Shown: positions 5,848 through 10,422 of the stretch, piece after piece | How positions within the stretch are numbered: the first letter of the stretch is position 1 | Layout: every line of letters begins with the position of its first letter | Assembly (NCBI GenBank): GCA_015494505.1 | Contig: WGBB01000048.1 | Location: forward strand, 1-10,422 | Direction: 5' to 3' | Source of the DNA: Nitratiruptor sp. | Lineage (GTDB): Bacteria > Campylobacterota > Campylobacteria > Campylobacterales > Nitratiruptoraceae | DNA length: 10,422 bases | The notes under the pieces: generated by a model | Told to the model about the DNA's origin: nothing | Database searches by the model: none | Seen by the model: only the letters and a program-made list of their open reading frames with translations | Program-made: the position numbers and the translations under genes

Positions 5848-7283
5848 AAAACATCACCAAGTTCATCAGTCTCATAGGATTAGGACTCGGTTTTTTCTTT
5901 TTGATTCCTCTAGGCATAGGGATGCTCTACCAAGAGAACATCTACGATTTTTTGCTCTTCTATCTCGCTTTTATGGCAGTCAATTTCGCAATGTATCTGA
6001 GTGTCTACAAGCACCCTTTTGATATGAGTATCAAAGAGTCGATTTTTGCCGTCAATCTCATCTGGATACTGCTGGGGATTTTTGGAGGCGGAGCGCTCTA
6101 TTTTACCTCCCACGTATCGGCGGTCGACGCATTTTTCGAGGCCATCAGCGGCTTTACCACCACGGGAGCCACCATTTATACCGATATCGAAAGTCTTTCT
6201 AAAACCACTCTTATGGTGCGCTCACTGATGCACTGGCTGGGCGGTATGGGTATCATCGTGCTGGGCGTGGGGCTGCTGACCATCCTCAACCCTTCCGGCT
6301 CTTTGACGCTCTTTAAGTCCGAATCCACCGGCATCAATATCGAAAAGCTCACGCCCAAAATCAAAGACACCGCCACGAGACTATGGGGCATCTATATCGC
6401 CCTTACGCTCCTTGATGCCCTGCTGCTCTTTTTGGGCGGGATGAGCCCTTTTGATGCTATCAACCACGCCTTTTCCACCATCTCCACAGGCGGGTTTTCT
6501 ACCAAAAACGCGAGTCTGGGCGCTTGGGCCGACAATAGCTTCATTTTGTGGGTAACGACTCTTTTTATGTTTCTTAGCGGCATCAACTTCCTCGCACACT
6601 TGCGCGCACTCCATAAAGACTGGAGCGGGTATCGCAGCGAAGAGGTGCGCTGGTATGCCATCATCTTTTTTACGCTCTCCATTGCACTTACTCTTGCCCA
6701 TACGCTCCTGGACCACGACAGCCTTTGGCACAGCGCCACACACGCCTTTTTCACCATCTCCTCGATTCTCACCACCACGGGATTTGCATCCATTGACTAC
6801 TCCGGCTGGGCGGCCCCTGCCCTTGCGCTCATCGTCATTCCTATGTACATAGGCGGCAATGCAGGCAGCACCGCCGGGGGCGTGAAAGTAATACGCTACG
6901 TGGTGCTTTTTAAGAATCTCTTTGCCCAAATCAAACAAAACCTCCATCCCAATGCCATAGTAGATACCTTTATCGACGGCAAACGGGTTACGGGCAAGAT
7001 TTTGGGCAGTGTGCACGGCTTTTTCTTTATCTATGTGCTAACCAATCTGCTTTTGGCACTCTTTTTGTTTGCCTGCGGCCACGATTTTCTCACATCCGTC
7101 ACGGCGGCAATCGCCTGTATCGGCAATATCGGACCGGGCCTTGGTCACGTAGGCCCGGCGGACAATTTCGCCTTTTTTAGCGATAGCGAGAAGATTGTCC
7201 TGGCGATTTTTATGATTATAGGAAGGTTGGAGTTTTATACCTTTATCGCACTCTTTTCTCGTGAATTTTGGAAAAAATTTTAA
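5829..7283 (+). CDS. trkH: TrkH potassium channel/transporter membrane subunit
   Basis: 484-aa integral membrane protein of the SKT superfamily that lets K+ into the cell under TrkA control. All four pore-loop/filter segments are visible: GFTTTGAT (about 108-115), STISTGGF (216-223), LTTTGFAS (314-321) and CIGNIGPGLG (430-439). The strongly conserved GGNAGSTAGGVKVIR (342-356) precedes the last M1-P-M2 unit. Start is GTG at 5829 inside the end of trkA; AGGAG at 5813-5817 is 11 nt upstream, rather long, so translation probably depends on coupling to trkA. No earlier in-frame ATG is evident, and the following residues (LQSLKNITKFISLIG) fit a TrkH N-terminus. Length is typical. Confidence 0.96.
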   Translation: MDLQSLKNITKFISLIGLGLGFFFLIPLGIGMLYQENIYDFLLFYLAFMAVNFAMYLSVYKHPFDMSIKESIFAVNLIWILLGIFGGGALYFTSHVSAVDAFFEAISGFTTTGATIYTDIESLSKTTLMVRSLMHWLGGMGIIVLGVGLLTILNPSGSLTLFKSESTGINIEKLTPKIKDTATRLWGIYIALTLLDALLLFLGGMSPFDAINHAFSTISTGGFSTKNASLGAWADNSFILWVTTLFMFLSGINFLAHLRALHKDWSGYRSEEVRWYAIIFFTLSIALTLAHTLLDHDSLWHSATHAFFTISSILTTTGFASIDYSGWAAPALALIVIPMYIGGNAGSTAGGVKVIRYVVLFKNLFAQIKQNLHPNAIVDTFIDGKRVTGKILGSVHGFFFIYVLTNLLLALFLFACGHDFLTSVTAAIACIGNIGPGLGHVGPADNFAFFSDSEKIVLAIFMIIGRLEFYTFIALFSREFWKKF

Positions 7284-7327
7284 AAGAGTACCGATAATAC
7301 AAATACCCAAAATCCCAAAGGCCGGCA

Positions 7328-8710
7328 ATGTTTCGTAAACACCTCACCGAACAGACCGCCATACTCATTTCCGTCACCAAATGGATGGTGCTCTCTTCAG
7401 TTATCGGCATCATCATCGGTGCTATCGTCACACTCTTTCTCAAATCCATCCAATACGCAGAACACTACCAAAAGGCTTTGCCTTTTCCCTACTACTATCT
7501 CTTGCCGGTGGTTTTGGTTTTTGTAGTGTGGCTCATTCGCACCTTCGCTCCCAGTGCCGAGGGGCACGGCACCGAAAAGGTGATAGAGGCGGTCCACAAG
7601 CGCCACGGCAAAATCGATATCAAAGTGGTCCCCATCAAGCTCATCGCCACGGTGCTCACCATCTTCGCCGGCGGTTCTGTGGGCAAAGAGGGGCCTGCCG
7701 GCCAAATCGGTGCGGCGAGTGCTTCCGGGATTAGCGATCTTTTGCGCTTTAGCGACGCAGATCGCAAAAAGATCGTCATCTGCGGTATCAGCGCCGGTTT
7801 CGCTTCGGTCTTTGGCACGCCCATCGCCGGGGCGATATTTGGCGTAGAAGTACTTATCATCGGCGTCATTTTGTACGATGTGCTGCTTCCCTCTTTCATA
7901 GCGGGTTTTGCCGCATTTACCACGGCGCAATTTCTAGGAATAGACTACACCTATTTCGACCTGCACTACTACCAAAGCATCGCTCTCGATCCCGTGCTGA
8001 TAGCCAAAGTGGTAGCGGCGGGACTCTTTTTTGGCCTCGTTTCGGATTTGATGGTCACTTCCGTTAACTACATACATAAAGGCATCGAAAAGATACGGCT
8101 CAACGTCTACCTCAAAGCGCTGCTTGCAGGACTCGCCCTCGTGGCCATCGCCGCAGCTTTTGGGCCTCAATATCTGGGACTTGGGATGGATACCATCTCC
8201 GACACACTCAATCCCGACCCCTACTTTGCAAAAGACCTTCCTTGGTACGCCTTTATCCTCAAGACCATCACCACTGGCCTCACTCTGGGCGGTGGCGGAA
8301 GCGGAGGCGTCATCACGCCGGTCTTTTACGTAGGGGCCACCAGCGGCCACGCCTTTGGAGCCTGGTTTGACTATCAGCATATTACCCTCTTTGCAGCACT
8401 TGGCTTTGTAAGCGTGCTCTCAGGCGCTACAAACGCTCCTATCGCCGCCACCATTATGGCCGTGGAGCTTTTCGGGCTCGAAATCGCGCACTATGCGGCC
8501 ATCAGCGCGGTGATCAGCTTCCTCGTCACCGGCCATCGCAGTATCTTTCCTTCACAAATCTTGGCGATGAAAAAGAGTGAAATTCTCGAGGTGAAAATCG
8601 GTCAGGAGATCGAAAAGGCGGAAGTGGAGCTAGAGCAAAGAGAGTTTACACGCTTCCAGCGCATCCGCCGCCGCATCTTGCGCAAGAAGCGCGAACTCAA
8701 TAAGAAGTGA
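7328..8710 (+). CDS. CLC-family chloride channel/transporter, CBS-less
   Basis: 460-aa CLC protein, about 10 or more membrane helices. Seen: the selectivity-filter segments GHGTEKVIEAV (79-89, in place of GSGIPE), GGSVGKEGP (115-123, carrying the gating Glu121 equivalent to E148 of E. coli ClcA) and GGVITPVF (326-333, the GxFxP segment). By motif alignment the residue matching ClcA E203 is Val175 (IFGVEVL) and the one matching Tyr445 is probably Phe407 (IFPSQ). It may therefore be channel-like rather than a 2:1 H+/Cl- antiporter; this is inference. There is no C-terminal CBS pair, only a basic, charged tail (about 415-460). AAAGG lies 7 nt before the ATG. It follows trkH by 44 bp, suggesting joint control of K+ and Cl- in osmotic or membrane-potential balance. 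Confidence 0.94.
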   Translation: MFRKHLTEQTAILISVTKWMVLSSVIGIIIGAIVTLFLKSIQYAEHYQKALPFPYYYLLPVVLVFVVWLIRTFAPSAEGHGTEKVIEAVHKRHGKIDIKVVPIKLIATVLTIFAGGSVGKEGPAGQIGAASASGISDLLRFSDADRKKIVICGISAGFASVFGTPIAGAIFGVEVLIIGVILYDVLLPSFIAGFAAFTTAQFLGIDYTYFDLHYYQSIALDPVLIAKVVAAGLFFGLVSDLMVTSVNYIHKGIEKIRLNVYLKALLAGLALVAIAAAFGPQYLGLGMDTISDTLNPDPYFAKDLPWYAFILKTITTGLTLGGGGSGGVITPVFYVGATSGHAFGAWFDYQHITLFAALGFVSVLSGATNAPIAATIMAVELFGLEIAHYAAISAVISFLVTGHRSIFPSQILAMKKSEILEVKIGQEIEKAEVELEQREFTRFQRIRRRILRKKRELNKK

Positions 8711-10048
8711 TCAAAGCTTTCTGAGCACCTTCGCCAAACGCTCTTCGATCTCTTTGGGGTCCCAAAGGATATGTTTTTTTATGGTGCGTTTGGTTGCTAG
8801 GCGCAAAAAGACTTCGATCAAAAAGGCCCCAAAAAAAGCAGCCGCTACGTACCAGCCCACACTTGGCATCTTATGGGATGTATAAATAAGTGCAAAAATC
8901 GCCGCACCAAAAGCACCTATCGTAGCGAGCGCCACGAGCAAAGGATTCGCCTGCGTGCGTTTGATTTTGAAAAAGTGGCCAAGATGCACGAAGCCCTGAA
9001 TCAATAGTACAACTATCGCCGCGATAGTAGCGATTTGATCCAAATTTAAAAACAGAATCATAGGCACGATAAGCAGAGCCGAGACGATAAGTCCTTCGGT
9101 AGAGCGAAAGACGTTGTATTCGTAGATTTTGGGTAGCTCCCCTTTTCGCGCCAAATCGTAGCTAATCTGCGTGGCTGCATAGAGGCTTGCATTGATAGCG
9201 CTCATAGCGCTAATCAGCGCCACTGCAGCCATCACACGAAATCCGAGTTCCCCGAAAATCGGCTTGGCCGCTTCTGCTAGGGCGTAGTCTTTGGCTCGTA
9301 TCACCTCCGATAGCGGCAAATTCCCCAGTACCGCCACCGCCGTCGCCACGTATAAAAGCATTACGAACACGATGGCGATAAGCATCGCCCGCAGCATATT
9401 TTTGGCCGGATTTTCCATATCTTCGACCGTGTTGGTAATGACGCTAAAACCCTGATAGGCAAAAAAGACCAGCCCCAAAGCGTAGAAGAGATTGATAAAA
9501 GCGGGGGACGCACCGCTCGCAAGACGCTGGGGGTCGATATACAAAAGCGCCGCTCCCACAAAGACTACGAGAGCAGTGAGTTTGAGAATGACGATGGCGT
9601 TTTCGCTCTTTGCCACGATGCTTGCTCCTATGAGATTGATAAGGGTAAAAAAGGCCAAAATCCCCAGCGCAAAAACATCGACCCAAAACTCACTTACACC
9701 TCCCGGCATATAGGTAGCGGCATAAGTGCCAAAAGACTTGCACACTGCAGCCAGCCCTATGAGCTGCGCCAGATAAAAGAGCACGCCGGCACTGCCGCTA
9801 AAGACCCCTTCGCCATACTCTTGCACCAAATACTCTATCACTCCGCCACGGCTTGGATAGACGAGGGCCAGCTTGGCTAGCGAGTAGCCGGCCAGCAGCG
9901 CGATGAGCCCACCGAGGATGAAGGTGTAGATGACGAGATTGCCCGCTATCGCACCCGCTTCGCCGATAACGATAAAAATCCCGATACCCACCATCGAGCC
10001 GATTCCCAAAAAGACGGCACTCCAAAGTCCAAAAGCCTTTTTGTCCAT
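8711..10048 (-). CDS. APC-superfamily amino-acid permease
   Basis: 445-aa transporter with about 12 TM helices, probably taking up or exchanging an amino acid across the inner membrane. TM1 carries the unwound substrate-site motif (LGIGSMVGIGIFIVIGEAGA, about 14-33), and TM6 plus the following loop read FFAYQGFSVITNTVEDMENP (195-214), typical of the APC family (TIGR/COG0531 type). The exact substrate cannot be read. Start: two in-frame ATGs lie at 10054 and 10048. AGAAGG abuts the first directly but sits 6 nt before the second, and the second gives the usual short MDKKAFGLWS start, so I choose 10048. The C-terminal tail is charged (KEIEERLAKVLRKL). Convergent with the CLC gene, the two stops forming TGATCA. 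Confidence 0.93.
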   Translation of the reverse strand: MDKKAFGLWSAVFLGIGSMVGIGIFIVIGEAGAIAGNLVIYTFILGGLIALLAGYSLAKLALVYPSRGGVIEYLVQEYGEGVFSGSAGVLFYLAQLIGLAAVCKSFGTYAATYMPGGVSEFWVDVFALGILAFFTLINLIGASIVAKSENAIVILKLTALVVFVGAALLYIDPQRLASGASPAFINLFYALGLVFFAYQGFSVITNTVEDMENPAKNMLRAMLIAIVFVMLLYVATAVAVLGNLPLSEVIRAKDYALAEAAKPIFGELGFRVMAAVALISAMSAINASLYAATQISYDLARKGELPKIYEYNVFRSTEGLIVSALLIVPMILFLNLDQIATIAAIVVLLIQGFVHLGHFFKIKRTQANPLLVALATIGAFGAAIFALIYTSHKMPSVGWYVAAAFFGAFLIEVFLRLATKRTIKKHILWDPKEIEERLAKVLRKL

Positions 10049-10071
10049 CTCCATCCTTCTTTTTTCTTAGG

Positions 10072-10077
10072 ATTATA
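10072..10077 (-). promoter_or_regulatory. Probable -10 box of the amino-acid permease gene
   Basis: Perfect TATAAT on the minus strand at 10077-10072, about 24 nt before the chosen ATG. It would give a short leader that still holds the AGAAGG SD. A TTGCAG lies at 10103-10098, but the 20-bp spacing is longer than ideal. The rest of the 10049-10179 divergent region shows no further clear feature. Confidence 0.45.
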
Positions 10078-10179
10078 GAACATCTGCGCCACAAAAACTG
10101 CAACCAAAGGCACAAATGAACAGCATTCACGAAAATGACATTTATTTCATCCTCAGCTTTTTTATCATACTATATGCAT

Positions 10180-10422
10180 ATGAACAAGAACATCCTCTAC
10201 CTGGGGCTCGTGAGCTTCTTTACCGATTTTGCCACGGCGATGATAAATCCCATCTTACCCATATTCGTGGTCTACTACCTCCATGCAAGTGTGGAGAAAC
10301 TCGGCTACATCGTGGCTATCGCCACTTTCGTCTCCTATATCTTTCGCATCGCCAGCGGCTATATCAGCGATAGATTTGCCATCGTCAAGCCTATCGTGGT
10401 CGCGGGCTACGCGCTCTCGGCA
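10180..10422 (+). CDS. MFS transporter, N-terminal part, 3' end outside window
   Basis: The first 81 codons of a major-facilitator protein are visible. TM1 reads LGLVSFFTDFATAMINPILP (about 8-27), of the subgroup with Asp in TM1 and LPIF after it. TM2 follows (KLGYIVAIATFVSYIF), then the motif A loop GYISDRF (about 61-67) and the start of TM3. Such proteins are usually annotated as drug or metabolite exporters; the substrate cannot be told. Starts: ATG at 10180, with another in-frame ATG at 10174. Neither has an SD; the upstream bases are AT-rich (TATCATACTATATGC), which hints at a leaderless or unusual start. Divergent from the permease gene. Confidence 0.85.
   Translation, partial: MNKNILYLGLVSFFTDFATAMINPILPIFVVYYLHASVEKLGYIVAIATFVSYIFRIASGYISDRFAIVKPIVVAGYALSA

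Noticed and set aside
6381..7016. A 211-codon minus-strand open frame opposite trkH
   Set aside because: trkH carries all four pore loops in the plus frame; the antisense frame shows no domain.
7284..7327. A terminator between trkH and the CLC gene (AT-rich AAAATTTTAAAA-like bases)
   Set aside because: There is no GC stem followed by a T-run; the gap is short and carries an SD, so readthrough is more likely.

Overview
The window is an intact stretch of bacterial chromosome, densely packed with membrane-transport genes. Genes abut or overlap and most have clear Shine-Dalgarno (SD) sites. The host genes look moderately GC-rich (39/60 G+C at 1681-1740). The gene styles (a TetR, EmrA-type and YbhG-type HlyD adaptors, TrkA/TrkH, a CBS-less CLC, an APC permease) and codon habits suggest a Campylobacterota-like (epsilonproteobacterial) host of fairly high GC. 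That placement is inference; no marker gene is present.

Left part (1-2710, minus strand): a multidrug-efflux operon reads leftwards. It holds an EmrA-type membrane-fusion protein (1592-2710), a small four-helix-bundle gene of the 23S-rRNA-intervening-sequence-protein family (1198-1563), and an EmrB/QacA-type 14-TM MFS pump that runs off the left edge (1-1205). The four-helix-bundle gene sits in an AT-rich insert bounded by inverted repeats built from 7-bp units of the type TTRGACA. The repeats contain the stop codon of the adaptor, the SD of the small gene, its stop codon and the start codons of the pump. The whole looks like a small mobile cassette inserted into an operon without breaking it, and it is the most interesting object here.

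Middle (2711-8710, plus strand): a 102-bp divergent control region, with palindromes over a TATAAT box, precedes a TetR repressor. The TetR gene overlaps a second HlyD-type adaptor that has no visible ABC or MFS partner. Its stop codon overlaps the SD of trkA, whose end overlaps trkH (GTG start), followed 44 bp later by a CLC chloride channel/transporter. Potassium uptake and chloride movement are thus apparently cotranscribed with an efflux adaptor.

Right part (8711-10422): an APC-superfamily amino-acid permease lies convergent to the CLC gene with no intergenic base at all (the stops form TGATCA). After a 130-bp divergent region, the 5' end of another MFS transporter runs off the right edge without an obvious SD.

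No rRNA, tRNA, CRISPR array, transposase, integrase or reverse transcriptase is visible. No gene-free stretch exceeds 300 bases.
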